This document shows positions 33,337 through 42,603 of a DNA stretch of 64,000 nucleotides, piece after piece. Numbering within the stretch: position 1 is the stretch's first letter; each line of letters opens with the position of its first letter. The notes below the pieces were generated by a model that was given only the letters and a program-made list of their open reading frames with translations, was not told the origin of the DNA and ran no database searches. The translations under genes and the position numbers were made by a program. Source of the DNA: G965250275 sp965250275. GTDB taxonomy: Bacteria > Pseudomonadota > Alphaproteobacteria > Rhodobacterales > Rhodobacteraceae. The stretch spans positions 1,612,001-1,676,000 of the forward strand of contig OZ252297.1 in the NCBI GenBank assembly GCA_965250275.1, read 5' to 3'.

Positions 33337-33891
33337 GTGGCCGAAGATCCGAAACCATTGCTGATCAAGCGGTATGCGAGCCGCCGTCTCTACAACACCG
33401 AAACCAGCGACTACGTCACCTTGGAAGACATCGCCGGGTTCATCCGGGATGGGCGCGAAGTGCAGATCGTTGATCTGAAATCCGGAGACGACCTGACCCG
33501 GCAATACCTGCTTCAGATCATCGCTGAACATGAGAGCCGCGGCGAAAACGTGCTCCCGGTGAACGTGCTGAATGACCTCGTGCGCAGCTACATGATCCCT
33601 GGTGGCGGAATGATGCCGCAGTTCCTGCAAAGCTCTTTCGACATGCTTCGCGAAAATCAGGCAAAGATGGTCAAGAACATGACCGCGATGAACCCTATGT
33701 CAAAAATGCCGGGGTTCGAGGCGATGAAGGCCCAGCAAGAAGCGTTTCTGAAGGCTATGACCGGCGGGTTGGCAGGCAACTGGACGTCTGCACCCACTCC
33801 GGAAGAACCGGAAGAAGAGAGCGGCGAAGATCTCGACGCGATCAAAAAGCAGCTTGCCGACTTGCAAGACAAGCTTTCGAAGCTCAGCTGA
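33337..33891 (+). CDS. phaR: PHA synthesis repressor PhaR
   Basis: A 184-residue repressor that binds phaP and phaR promoters and is released when it binds nascent PHB granules. The N-terminal PHB/PHA DNA-binding domain is clear: LLIKRYASRRLYNTETSDYVTLEDIAGFIRDGREVQIVDLKSGDDLTRQYLLQII. A middle granule-interacting segment with methionine-rich FDMLRENQAKMVKNMTAMNPMSKM follows, and a C-terminal coiled coil (LDAIKKQLADLQDKLSKL). GTG is the start, with GGGGAG eight bases upstream. TGC-rich sequence at about 33305-33318 may be an autoregulatory site. Confidence 0.96.
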   Translation: MAEDPKPLLIKRYASRRLYNTETSDYVTLEDIAGFIRDGREVQIVDLKSGDDLTRQYLLQIIAEHESRGENVLPVNVLNDLVRSYMIPGGGMMPQFLQSSFDMLRENQAKMVKNMTAMNPMSKMPGFEAMKAQQEAFLKAMTGGLAGNWTSAPTPEEPEEESGEDLDAIKKQLADLQDKLSKLS

Positions 33892-33910
33892 CGTCTGAAA
33901 GCGGGACGTA

Positions 33911-33931
33911 CAGGCGGGCATGATCCGCCTG
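33911..33931. terminator. hairpin between convergent phaR and aminotransferase genes
   Basis: CAGGCGG and CCGCCTG pair around a seven-base loop. Neither strand has a T-tract, so it would be a weak bidirectional terminator at best. Confidence 0.35.
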
Positions 33932-33950
33932 CACTGAAGTCAATCCCGAC

Positions 33951-35141
33951 TTAAGTGCCGTATGCCCTCGCAGGCGACATCACCTCTGCCACGGAGGACA
34001 GCAGGATTTCGGCAATGATGTCGAGCTCTGCGCGGCTTAGCCGTACCGGCAGCCGGACGTCACACGCGCGCATCAGCATGTCGCGCGTTTGCGGCAGTTC
34101 TGGCAGGTCCGGAATGAACTGCCAGTTCCAAAAGGCCCGCGCGTTGTCGGTGCTGAGTCCAAAGATCTGCACCTTGACCCCGCGCGCTTCGCAGGCGTCG
34201 GAGAAGGCACGGGTTTCGGCGTCATTCATGTCCATCAGATTGAACTGGATCGAATCCGGCGCGCGCTGTTCGGCGGGCAAAGGTGGTGGGACATCGAGGT
34301 AGGGTGATGTGTTCAACTGATCCGCGACAAAGTTGTGGTTGATCAGCCCATCCCGCACGCGACGCGGCAATTCGGGCAGTTGAGGGCGGATCACTGCTGC
34401 GCTGAGGTTCGACATACGCAAGTTGTAGAGCGGAACCTTGTTTTGCCAGCGGCCAAAGGCGTCTTGCAAAACCGGGTGCTTCTTCCAGTTGTGCTCATAC
34501 GCGCCGGACATGATGATAGCACGGGCCACAAGGTCGGCGTCATCGGTGATCAGGATGCCGCCTTCGCCGGCGTTGATCATTTTGTAAGACTGAAACGAAA
34601 AACACCCCACCTTCCCGATTGTGCCGATGTTCCGCTCGCGCCAGGTTGTGCCCAAAGAGTGGGCTGCATCTTCGATCACCGGAATGTCGCGCGCATCACA
34701 CAAGGACATGATGGCGTCCATATCCGAAGTGTGCCCGCGCATATGGCTGATGATGACCGCCTGGACGTCATCCAGTTTCGCCTCAAAATCCGCCAGATCG
34801 ACGCGGTAGTTTTTGCCGACCTCGCACAGCACCGGAATGCAGTCCGCATGCACAACCGATGACGGAACGGCGGCGAAGGTAAATCCAGGGATCAACACCC
34901 GAGCGTCGCGGGGCAGGTCCAGCGCTTTGAGGGACAGGAACAATGCCGCCGAACAGGACGAGACCGCAAGCGCGTAGGAACTGCCGATCATGTCGGCAAA
35001 TTCGGCCTCCAGCAATGAGACCGGTGCGTCCTGCGGTGCGGTGTACCGGAACAGGTCACCCGATTGCATCAGGGCATCGATCGCATCTCTGGCGGCGGGG
35101 GGGATGGGCTCTGCCTGATGGACGTCTGGGGCTCTGGACAT
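33951..35141 (-). CDS. DegT/DnrJ/EryC1-family PLP aminotransferase
   Basis: A 396-residue PLP-dependent aminotransferase of the sugar-aminotransferase (DegT) fold. Markers are ALAVSSCSAALFLSLKAL, IPGFTFAAVPSSVV, the PLP-nitrogen Asp in VIEDAAHSLG (D158) and the Schiff-base lysine in FQSYKMINAGEGG (K187). Substrates are usually UDP- or dTDP-keto sugars, or small keto acids in some branches. No sugar-nucleotide genes are nearby. It lies 109 bases after the PuuB-like gene on the same strand, so a link with amine catabolism is possible but unproved. Confidence 0.85.
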   Translation of the reverse strand: MSRAPDVHQAEPIPPAARDAIDALMQSGDLFRYTAPQDAPVSLLEAEFADMIGSSYALAVSSCSAALFLSLKALDLPRDARVLIPGFTFAAVPSSVVHADCIPVLCEVGKNYRVDLADFEAKLDDVQAVIISHMRGHTSDMDAIMSLCDARDIPVIEDAAHSLGTTWRERNIGTIGKVGCFSFQSYKMINAGEGGILITDDADLVARAIIMSGAYEHNWKKHPVLQDAFGRWQNKVPLYNLRMSNLSAAVIRPQLPELPRRVRDGLINHNFVADQLNTSPYLDVPPPLPAEQRAPDSIQFNLMDMNDAETRAFSDACEARGVKVQIFGLSTDNARAFWNWQFIPDLPELPQTRDMLMRACDVRLPVRLSRAELDIIAEILLSSVAEVMSPARAYGT

Positions 35142-35250
35142 ATTTCGATTTCCTTAACTGAACCTTTGATAAATATAAAACAACGCAGCGGGACAGCCAA
35201 GAGCAATTGAGCGGTTTGTGACGGATTGTGCGAAGTGTTGCCTGAACGGT

Positions 35251-36564
35251 TTAGATGCCCAGACGATCGCGCATCGCAAACCAGGTCATCGCCAGTGCCA
35301 GCAGCGGACTGCGCAGCCGTGTGCCGCCCGGAAAGGCCTGTGTGGGGATGCGTGACATGGTGTCGAACCCATCGCTGTCACCTTCGATGGCCTTTGCCAT
35401 TAACCAGCCGGCATGAGTCGCGGTGCCGACGCCGTGGCCGGAATACCCCGACGCCGTCAGCATGTTCGTTCTAAGGCGCGCCAAATAGGGCAGTCTCTTC
35501 ATGGTGATCGCCAGTGTTCCGCCCCAGGCATAGTCGATCCGTATGTCGCGCAGATGCGGATAGATCTGGGACATCGGCTTGCGCACCAGTGCCGCGATAT
35601 CGGCAGGGAACCTGTACCCATAGCTTTCGCCACCACCGAACAACAGGCGCTTGTCAGCGCTGAGGCGAAAGTAGTTCACGACGAACTTGCTGTCGGCGAC
35701 CGCAATGTCCCGTGTCAGCACCCGGTTGGACTCTTCCCCGAGAGGTTCCGTCGCCGCAATGAAATTGTTGATCGGCATCACACGGGCTGCCACTTGACCG
35801 TTCAACGCGCCGAGATACCCGTTGCAGGCAAGGATGACATGGTCTGCCGTGACCTTGGCATCGCGCAACCGAAGCACGGACGGTGTGCCGGGCGAGATGT
35901 CCAGAACTTCGCTGCCTTCAGAGATCACTGCGCCCGCCCCTGCGGCCGCGCGGGCCAGCCCCAGCGCGAAGTTCAACGGGTGCAGATGTCCGGCGCCCAT
36001 GTCGAGGGCGCCGCCTTTGTAAGCCGGAGAAGGGCAGAGTGCGTGGCAGGCCTCGGCGTCGAGTGTTTCGATCTGATCATAGCCATAGTGGTTTTGCAGG
36101 TGCTCCGCGTACTGACGGGTCTCTGCCGCTTCTTTTTCAGAGAAAGTGGTCGACGCGATCCCAGGTTTCAGATCACAGTCGATCTTGTGCCGCGCCACGA
36201 GGTCGCGGACCAGCGATTTGGCCTCCTCACCCAGGGCCCAGAGTTTTTTGGCTTCGGGGTCACCCATCAGGGTTTCCAGGCTGCTCTGATCCATGCGTTG
36301 ACCGCTGCCAAGCTGGCCACCGTTACGTCCCGAGGCGCCAAATCCAACGCGATGGGCTTCCAGCAGGATCACACGGCGCCCGGCTTCGGCCAGATGCAGT
36401 GCCGCTGACAGCCCTGTATAGCCGCCCCCCACGATGCAGACATCCGCCCTGTGCTCTCCGCGCAGTGTTTCGAAAGGCTCCATCGGGGTCGCGGTCGCAG
36501 CATACCAACTGTTGGGATACTGCTGTGGCGTGTCGTTGGCATAGAGCAGGTTCATGCCGGGCAT
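35251..36564 (-). CDS. puuB: gamma-glutamylputrescine oxidoreductase-like FAD enzyme
   Basis: A 437-residue FAD-dependent oxidase of the DAO family. The dinucleotide-binding motif is ADVCIVGGGYTGLSAALHLAEAG (about residues 40-62), followed by VGFGASGRNGGQLGSGQRMD, a hallmark of PuuB-like enzymes, and the C-terminal GYSGHGVGTATHAGWLMA. PuuB oxidises gamma-glutamylputrescine to the aldehyde. It follows PuuA-like, amidotransferase-like and GS-like genes on one strand. AAGGA lies six bases before the ATG. The precise amine substrate is uncertain. Confidence 0.87.
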   Translation of the reverse strand: MPGMNLLYANDTPQQYPNSWYAATATPMEPFETLRGEHRADVCIVGGGYTGLSAALHLAEAGRRVILLEAHRVGFGASGRNGGQLGSGQRMDQSSLETLMGDPEAKKLWALGEEAKSLVRDLVARHKIDCDLKPGIASTTFSEKEAAETRQYAEHLQNHYGYDQIETLDAEACHALCPSPAYKGGALDMGAGHLHPLNFALGLARAAAGAGAVISEGSEVLDISPGTPSVLRLRDAKVTADHVILACNGYLGALNGQVAARVMPINNFIAATEPLGEESNRVLTRDIAVADSKFVVNYFRLSADKRLLFGGGESYGYRFPADIAALVRKPMSQIYPHLRDIRIDYAWGGTLAITMKRLPYLARLRTNMLTASGYSGHGVGTATHAGWLMAKAIEGDSDGFDTMSRIPTQAFPGGTRLRSPLLALAMTWFAMRDRLGI

Positions 36565-36622
36565 GGGGTTTCCTTCGGTTCTGGCTGCCGGGCAGGCAAG
36601 GCGCTCCGCGGCTTCATTGAGC

Positions 36623-37981
36623 TCACACGTTCAACAGCAGATGCTCGCGCTCCCAAGGGGAGATCACTTGCAGGAACTCCTGATACTCGGTTCGCTTCAC
36701 AATGCTGTAGACCCGCGCAAACTCCGGTCCGAGGACGGCATGCAGGTCGGTCGCCTCGTCAAAGAGATCGAGCGCTTGCCCCATGACTTCCGGAATGTCG
36801 CCTTCCCCTTCGTAGGCGTCGCCGCGATATTGCCGGGTCGCGCGCGTATCGCCCATCAGCCCGAGATAGCCGCAAGCGAGGCTAGCAGCGATACAGAGGT
36901 ATGGATTGCAGTCCATGCCGGCGATCCGGTTTTCGACCCGGCGTGCTTTCGGGTCTGACAGCGGGATCCGTATCCCCGTCGTGCGATTGTCGCGCCCCCA
37001 TTCCAGATTGATCGGCGCAGAATGATCCCTGACATACCGCCGATAGCTGTTCACATAGGGCGCCATGACCGCGAGCGCGGCAGGCAGGTTGGCTTGCAAA
37101 CCACCGATGAACTGAAAAAAGGCGTCAGTGTCGCCGCCTTGCGGCCCGGCAAAGATGTTCTGCCCGGTTTCACGATCGATGATTGAATGGTGGATGTGCA
37201 TCGCACTGCCAGGCTCGTCCGCAATGGGCTTGGCCATGAACGTGGCAAAGCAATCATGGCGCAGGGCTGCTTCCCGGATCAGACGTTTGAAATAGAACAC
37301 CTCGTCCGCGAGTTTGATCGGATCTCCGTGCCGCAAGTTGATTTCCAACTGCCCGGCGCCGCCCTCTTGGGTGATGCCGTCAATTTCAAAGCCCTGTGCT
37401 TCGGCAAAATCATAGATGTCATCGATGACGGGGCCGAATTCGTCCACCGCGGTCATTGAGTATGCCTGTCGTGCCGCAGCCGGTCGTCCGGACCGCCCCA
37501 TCATGGGTTTGATGTCATGGGCCGGATCAATGTTGCGGGCGACGAGATAGAACTCCATTTCCGGCGCGACGACAGGTTCCCACCCTTGCTTGTGGTACAT
37601 TTTGACCACGCGCCGCAGAACGTTGCGGGGGCTGAACTCAATCGGGGCATTGTCACGGTCATAGGCGTCATGAATGACCTGAAGTGTCCAGTCACCCGTC
37701 CACGGCGCAGCACTGGCGGTGGAAATGTCGGGTTTAAGGATCATGTCCCGTTCGATAAAACCCTCTTCGCCTGCGGCCTCGCCCCATCCTCCGGTGATGG
37801 TCTGGTAAAAGATGCTGTCGGGCAGGTGAAAGTACTCCTGCCGCGAGAATTTGGTTGCGGGCACGGCCTTGCCGCGGGCAATGCCTGGCAGGTCGGAAAT
37901 GATGCATTCCACCTCATCCAGACGTTTCCCATCGAGGTAGTTGCGCGCCGCTTCGGGCAGCTTGTCTGTCCATTTGCTCAT
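36623..37981 (-). CDS. glutamine synthetase-family gamma-glutamyl-amine ligase, second copy (PuuA-like)
   Basis: A 452-residue glutamine synthetase-like ligase. Catalytic-domain blocks are VVAPEMEFYLVA (metal glutamates), QLEINLRHGDP, AMHIHHSIID and RDNRTTGIRIPLSD. Such enzymes, including PuuA, join the gamma-carboxyl of glutamate to an amine using ATP. The context with PuuB-like and amidotransferase-like genes favours an amine ligase, not ammonia assimilation. Its start overlaps the amidotransferase gene stop by four bases. The substrate (putrescine or another amine) is not fixed. Confidence 0.88.
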   Translation of the reverse strand: MSKWTDKLPEAARNYLDGKRLDEVECIISDLPGIARGKAVPATKFSRQEYFHLPDSIFYQTITGGWGEAAGEEGFIERDMILKPDISTASAAPWTGDWTLQVIHDAYDRDNAPIEFSPRNVLRRVVKMYHKQGWEPVVAPEMEFYLVARNIDPAHDIKPMMGRSGRPAAARQAYSMTAVDEFGPVIDDIYDFAEAQGFEIDGITQEGGAGQLEINLRHGDPIKLADEVFYFKRLIREAALRHDCFATFMAKPIADEPGSAMHIHHSIIDRETGQNIFAGPQGGDTDAFFQFIGGLQANLPAALAVMAPYVNSYRRYVRDHSAPINLEWGRDNRTTGIRIPLSDPKARRVENRIAGMDCNPYLCIAASLACGYLGLMGDTRATRQYRGDAYEGEGDIPEVMGQALDLFDEATDLHAVLGPEFARVYSIVKRTEYQEFLQVISPWEREHLLLNV

Positions 37982-38661
37982 GTCGGGCGCTCCTGTGTGA
38001 AAAAATCGGCCATCGTGGCTGCAATCGCGGCGTTGTCGGTGGGTGTGTCGAGCCGAGCCTTGGCAGCGTCCAACTGGTCTTTTGGCACCACACCCGGGCC
38101 GCGCGTGCGGATCAGGCCGTCAATGAATTCGGCATCGTATTCGGGGTGGGCCTGCACGGTCCAGATCGTATCGCCATAGGCCAGCATGGCGTTCTCGCAA
38201 AAGTCAGAAGTTCCAATGACGGTTGCACTGGCCGGGCGCTCGACGACCTGATCCTGATGCCAGGCCTGGAGCGTCACCGGCGCACCATTCAATTCGTATT
38301 CCGTAGGGCCGATGGACCATCCGCCTGCAAACTTCTCGACTTTGCCGCCTAGCGCTTGCGCAATAATCTGATGCCCGAAGCAGACCCCGATCAGAGGCAA
38401 ATGCTTGTCGTGAATCTCGCGGATCAAATCCTCCAGCGGTGGAATCCAGGGGTGGTCTTCATAGGCGCCATGCTTTGAACCGGTGATCAGCCAGCCATCG
38501 GCAACATCAGCGCTCTCAGGAAACTCCATATCCACGACGCTATACGTGACAAAGTCAAATCCACGCCCGTCCAGAAGGTCGCGGAAATAGGCGTCGTACC
38601 TGCCCTTGAGCGGCATAAGCTCATCAGGGGGATGTCCGGTTAGCAGCAGTCCGATTTTCAT
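37978..38661 (-). CDS. class I glutamine amidotransferase-like hydrolase
   Basis: A 227-residue class I glutamine amidotransferase domain protein with the nucleophile elbow GVCFGHQ (C94) and catalytic VQAHPEYD (H172, E174). Stand-alone domains of this type next to gamma-glutamylation genes are thought to hydrolyse gamma-glutamyl amides, in the role PuuD plays in E. coli, though it belongs to a different subfamily from PuuD. Co-directional and overlapping with the PuuA-like gene, so part of the same operon. Confidence 0.85.
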   Translation of the reverse strand: MKIGLLLTGHPPDELMPLKGRYDAYFRDLLDGRGFDFVTYSVVDMEFPESADVADGWLITGSKHGAYEDHPWIPPLEDLIREIHDKHLPLIGVCFGHQIIAQALGGKVEKFAGGWSIGPTEYELNGAPVTLQAWHQDQVVERPASATVIGTSDFCENAMLAYGDTIWTVQAHPEYDAEFIDGLIRTRGPGVVPKDQLDAAKARLDTPTDNAAIAATMADFFTQERPT

Positions 38662-38682
38662 GGGTCACCAGAAGTCTTTGTA

Positions 38683-40023
38683 TCACACCGTTTCAAGATA
38701 GATTTCCAGCTGTTCGGCTGGACTGAGTTTTTCAATCTGGCGCATCTCTTGTCGTTTTGTCATGACGAGATTGCGGATCAATCCAGCGTCGAAAATGCGC
38801 TGGATAGCCGGGTCGTTTTCAAAAGCCTCAATTGCGGCGTCCCACCGATCAGGGATCTGGGGCAGATCAAGCTCGTATGCGTTCCCGGTGATTGGTTGAG
38901 GAGGGGATTTGCTGTCCTCAATCCCGTTCAGAGCGGCCCCCAGCACAGCTGCGATGCTCAGATACGGATTGACGTCACCCCCGGCAACGCGGTGCTCGAT
39001 GCGCCTGGCGACCGGGCTGCCGCCGGGCACGCGAATGGCCGCTGTCCGGTTCTCGTAGGCCCAGCAGACCCCGGTCGGCGCATGCGCGCCAGGGACCATC
39101 CGGGTATAGCTGTTGGCATGTGGGGCAAACAGTAGCGTGCTGGGGGCCATCGCCTCCAAACACCCGGATATGGCATGCAACAAGGTGTCGCTGCCGGTGT
39201 CGGTGCCGTCATCAAAAATGTTCCGGCCCTCGCGATCCAGAACAGAGAAATGCATATGCAGTCCCGACCCCGAGGACTCGGGATAGGGTTTGGCCATGAA
39301 GCTAGCAGCAAAGCTATGGCGTCGCGCCAGTCCTTTGACCAGCATCTTGAACAGCCAGGCATCGTCAGCGGCGCGCAGCGCGCTGTTCTGATGGTTCAGG
39401 TTGATCTCAAACTGGCCGTACCCGGACTCGGATATGGCGGCGTCAGCGGGAATGTCCATGCTCTCGCAGGCGTCATAGAGCTCTGTGAAAAAGGCGTCGA
39501 ACTGATCCAGCGCCCTCAGGGAGAGGATTTCGCCGGACGTGTGCCGCTTGCCCGAGAGCGGAGACCGCGGCACCTGCGGTACCGCTTCGCTGTCGTCAAT
39601 CAGGTAAAACTCCAGTTCGACGGCAACCACTGGGGTCAGCCCACGTTGGGCGTATCTTTGAATGACGGCATCCAGCGCGCGACGCGGGTCGCCCTCGAAC
39701 GGGCGGCCGTCCTCGTAGGACATCCAGACCGGCAACAGACCGGTCGGTGTATCCAGCCAGGGCATCGGAACAAAGCCGCGTTCTGTTGGGTGCAGGACGC
39801 CATCCTGGTCGCCGCTTTCCATAACCAGCGGGCTGTCTTCGATGTCATCCCCAAAAACATCGAGATTCAGCACCGACAACGGAAACCGCGTGCCCCCGGC
39901 GATCGCCTTGTCTGCATAACGTGCCGGGATGCGTTTGCCGCGTCCCTGTCCATTCAAGTCCGCCGCAGCGACCCGGATGTTGCGCACCTGCGGGTTTGTC
40001 TGCAGCCAGTTCTTCGTGTCCAT
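38683..40023 (-). CDS. glutamine synthetase-family gamma-glutamyl-amine ligase, first copy
   Basis: A 446-residue GS-like ligase, distinct from the other copy two genes on. Motifs include VVAVELEFYLIDD, YGQFEINLNHQNS, GLHMHFSVLDREG and YENRTAAIRVPGGSP. The start with MDTKNWLQTNPQVRNIRVAAADLNG is supported by GAGAGG upstream. Two GS-like enzymes in one operon suggest two related amine substrates, two ends of one diamine, or a heteromer. All three are inference. It lies 43 bases after the last ABC permease. Confidence 0.88.
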   Translation of the reverse strand: MDTKNWLQTNPQVRNIRVAAADLNGQGRGKRIPARYADKAIAGGTRFPLSVLNLDVFGDDIEDSPLVMESGDQDGVLHPTERGFVPMPWLDTPTGLLPVWMSYEDGRPFEGDPRRALDAVIQRYAQRGLTPVVAVELEFYLIDDSEAVPQVPRSPLSGKRHTSGEILSLRALDQFDAFFTELYDACESMDIPADAAISESGYGQFEINLNHQNSALRAADDAWLFKMLVKGLARRHSFAASFMAKPYPESSGSGLHMHFSVLDREGRNIFDDGTDTGSDTLLHAISGCLEAMAPSTLLFAPHANSYTRMVPGAHAPTGVCWAYENRTAAIRVPGGSPVARRIEHRVAGGDVNPYLSIAAVLGAALNGIEDSKSPPQPITGNAYELDLPQIPDRWDAAIEAFENDPAIQRIFDAGLIRNLVMTKRQEMRQIEKLSPAEQLEIYLETV

Positions 40024-40066
40024 GATCCCTCTCCCTGCGGTCCGCAGGAATTTGATCAAATTCCTA

Positions 40067-40873
40067 CTACCGGATCAGATTGGGACGCAAGCGCATTTTC
40101 TGGCGCCGGTCTTCGGGCACATGCCGGTTGAGGTGTTTGTTCACTCGTCCAAAGGTCCAGACGATCAACAGCGTCAGCGCGATGAAGTAACCGGCCAGGA
40201 TCGGATAAGGCACAAAAGGGTTGAACGTCTTGTCCGCAAAATAGCTGGCGTAATAGAGCGCGTCTCCACGCTGTTGCCACGCCGGGAAGCCCGAGAAGAA
40301 TACAAGTGTTGTGGCATGAAAAAGGAAGATTGCCTCGTTTGTGTAGGCGGGCCAGGCCAGCCGCAACATAGTCGGCCAGATGATACGGCGAAACCGCGGC
40401 CAGCCGGACATACCATAAGCGTCTGCGGCTTCGACGTCTCCCTTGGGGATGGACCGCAAGGCACCATAGAAGATTTCCCCGGAATAGGCCGCCGTGTTGA
40501 GGAACAGCACGATCAGTGCGCCGAGCCAGGCAGCGGTGAACGGGTCAAAAAACGGGTTCACGCTCTTGAGATTGAGAAACAGGAAGTACGCAAAGAAAAA
40601 CTGGATAAAGAGCGGTGAGCCGCGAAAGACAAAGATGAACCACACCGCAGGCTTACGCAGAAAGGGGTTCGGCGACGCTTTGCCGACAGCCAGCGCGGTG
40701 GCAAGTAAGAACCCGGTGCACAGGGCCAGAACGCCGAAATAGACGTTCCAGATCATCCCGGATCCAATCAGCGTAAACTGCTGGCACAGGTTGAAGTCGT
40801 CTCGAGGCAGAAGGCGTTCCCCGAACCCAAGGCTCCGGAACGCATAGGCCTGAATTGTCTCCCAACAGGTCAT
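40067..40873 (-). CDS. polar amino-acid type ABC permease (HisM-like)
   Basis: A 268-residue inner-membrane permease with about five transmembrane segments and the HAAT-type core FVFRGSPLFIQFFFAYF. The cytoplasmic EAA loop, which contacts the ATPase, is VEAADAYGMSGWPRFRRIIWP. The true start is an ATG overlapping the partner permease stop by four bases; a long in-frame upstream extension is an artefact of the overlapping gene. It pairs with the next permease to form the heterodimeric channel of this importer. Confidence 0.93.
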   Translation of the reverse strand: MTCWETIQAYAFRSLGFGERLLPRDDFNLCQQFTLIGSGMIWNVYFGVLALCTGFLLATALAVGKASPNPFLRKPAVWFIFVFRGSPLFIQFFFAYFLFLNLKSVNPFFDPFTAAWLGALIVLFLNTAAYSGEIFYGALRSIPKGDVEAADAYGMSGWPRFRRIIWPTMLRLAWPAYTNEAIFLFHATTLVFFSGFPAWQQRGDALYYASYFADKTFNPFVPYPILAGYFIALTLLIVWTFGRVNKHLNRHVPEDRRQKMRLRPNLIR

Positions 40874-41754
40874 GCCGCCGCCTTCCGCTGCGCTTCGCCA
40901 CCTGTGGTGGCCTGGCCGTGGGTCAGGGCAACCATGATGCGCTCCAGAACAACTTCGGAAACGCGCGTGAAGGCGAGATAGAACACCAGCAGAAAGAGGA
41001 AGTACCACATCCGCCAGTCCCCGTGTGGATAGTCCGTGAACCGCGGGGTTTTGGTGCCGCCCAGTTCGCGGGCCCAGTAGACAATATCTTCGACGCCCAG
41101 AAGAAACAGAAGGGGGGTCGCCTTGATCAGCACCATCCAAAGATTGGAGAGTCCCGGCAGGGCATAGACCCACATCTGCGGGACCAGTATCCGCCAGAAT
41201 GTCTGGCGATGGGTCATGCCATAGGCCTCTGCGGTTTCAAGTTGTGCGCGCGGAACAGCACGCATCGCTCCGAACAGCACATTTGCCGCAAAAGCGCCGA
41301 ACACGATGGCAAAGGTCAGAACGGCTATCATGAACCCATAGGTTTCATGCATCCATTGCGGTGCTGTGCTGAGCGGCAGTTTGGCCTGCGCGCAAACCAG
41401 AAAATCGCTCCCTTGCCGGATTGGCTCATCCCAATCGGGGCACAGAATTTTGTGGCGCACCCATTCGAACGCCTGATCCAATGCAATCACAAAGAAGAGG
41501 AAAAAGGCGATGTCCGGCACGCCACGCACGATGGCGATGTAGAGCTTGCCCAGCCAACTCAGCGGCGGGAAATGAGAACGCGCTGACATGGCCCCGACAA
41601 ACCCAAAGGCCAATGCAACCGGCGCGGTGATTGCCAGCAACGCCAGGACCTTCAGGAAAGAACCGTAGAAGGACCAGTGCACCCCATTGGTCAGATAGCA
41701 CGAAAACCAACGGAACGTGCCGAGCGTGTCGGGGTCTGTACAGTATGGGAACAT
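40870..41754 (-). CDS. polar amino-acid type ABC permease (HisQ-like)
   Basis: A 294-residue permease with about five membrane segments. It has an N-terminal CYLTNGVHWSFYGSFLKVLALL segment, VRGVPDIAFFLFFVIAL, and the EAA loop ETAEAYGMTHRQTFWRI. A polar insertion of about 55 residues (EWVRHKILCPDWDEPIRQGS to QWMHETYG) between segments makes it longer than HisQ. It follows the binding-protein gene after a stem-loop of 94 bases of spacer. Confidence 0.92.
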   Translation of the reverse strand: MFPYCTDPDTLGTFRWFSCYLTNGVHWSFYGSFLKVLALLAITAPVALAFGFVGAMSARSHFPPLSWLGKLYIAIVRGVPDIAFFLFFVIALDQAFEWVRHKILCPDWDEPIRQGSDFLVCAQAKLPLSTAPQWMHETYGFMIAVLTFAIVFGAFAANVLFGAMRAVPRAQLETAEAYGMTHRQTFWRILVPQMWVYALPGLSNLWMVLIKATPLLFLLGVEDIVYWARELGGTKTPRFTDYPHGDWRMWYFLFLLVFYLAFTRVSEVVLERIMVALTHGQATTGGEAQRKAAA

Positions 41755-41816
41755 TTTGCGCTGTAGGACCGATCTGTCATGTCGGACGGGTCAATGCCTC
41801 GCCTCGAAATGGGCAA

Positions 41817-41838
41817 CAGGCCCGCATGTGCGGGCCTG
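41817..41838 (-). terminator. stem-loop between binding-protein and permease genes
   Basis: CAGGCCCGCA and TGCGGGCCTG form a near-perfect 10-bp stem with a two-base loop (nine pairs with a four-base loop in practice). Only a weak T-rich stretch follows. Such hairpins after binding-protein genes usually stabilise that mRNA portion and reduce, but do not stop, downstream permease expression. Confidence 0.6.
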
Positions 41839-41848
41839 TCTTGTAGGA

Positions 41849-42571
41849 TCAGTAGGTCTGGGTGCCGTCTCCGAACCACTTGACCAGAAGGGCGTTCAAA
41901 GACCCGTCTTCCTTCATCGAGGTGATCGCGGCGTCGAACTTAGCGCGCAGTTCGCCGTCGCTTTCACGCAGGCCCATGCCGACGCCACCGCCCAGCGGCA
42001 CCGGCTCGCCGACGAATACCAGCGCGCCACCGGAATCCTCGACCAGTGGGACCAGGTAATCCCGATCCGCGAGAACGGCGTCAGCTTCGCCGTTACGAAC
42101 GGCGGCAATGGTTTCTTCGGGCGTGGCGAACTCTACCAGCGTGGCGCCGGATTCCGCCACGTGCGCAGCTTGAATTGTCGCCGTTTGCGCAGCGACGACG
42201 CCGCCTGTCGTGTCCACGCCGTCGGAGGCCGCGACATAAGCAGAGGCAGTCGGCGGGAAGTAGTCTTGCGTGAAGTCGATGACTTCGTCCCGCTCATCGG
42301 TGATCGACATGCCGGCGATGATCGTGTCGTAGTTGCCGGAGACGAGGTTCGGAATGATCGAATCCCAGTCGTTCTTGACCCATTCACAGGTCAGTCCCGC
42401 ACGCTTGCAGAGCTCGTCGCCCACTTCGCGCTCGAACCCGTCCACTTCACCGGCGTCATTGATGAAGTTGTACGGAGGATAGGCTCCTTCGGTGCCCATG
42501 CGCACAGTGTCGGCCCATGCCAGGCTTGCAGACAGCGCCAATGCGGCCGTCGTGACGATCAGGTGTTTCAT
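41849..42571 (-). CDS. periplasmic amino-acid/amine-binding protein (HisJ/ArtJ type)
   Basis: A 240-residue family 3 solute-binding protein with a signal peptide (about AWA-DTV). Typical blocks are VRMGTEGAYPPYNFIND, DGFEREVGDELCKRAGLTCEWV, the family signature DTIIAGMSITDERDEVIDFTQDYF, and AVRNGEADAVLADRDYLVPLVE. It captures a polar amino acid or cationic amine for the adjacent ABC importer. Neighbouring gamma-glutamylation genes suggest an amine or amine-derived ligand. Ligand identity cannot be told by motif. Confidence 0.92.
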   Translation of the reverse strand: MKHLIVTTAALALSASLAWADTVRMGTEGAYPPYNFINDAGEVDGFEREVGDELCKRAGLTCEWVKNDWDSIIPNLVSGNYDTIIAGMSITDERDEVIDFTQDYFPPTASAYVAASDGVDTTGGVVAAQTATIQAAHVAESGATLVEFATPEETIAAVRNGEADAVLADRDYLVPLVEDSGGALVFVGEPVPLGGGVGMGLRESDGELRAKFDAAITSMKEDGSLNALLVKWFGDGTQTY

Positions 42572-42603
42572 CAGTTGTACTCCCTTTTGTTTTTGTGAGT
42601 GTT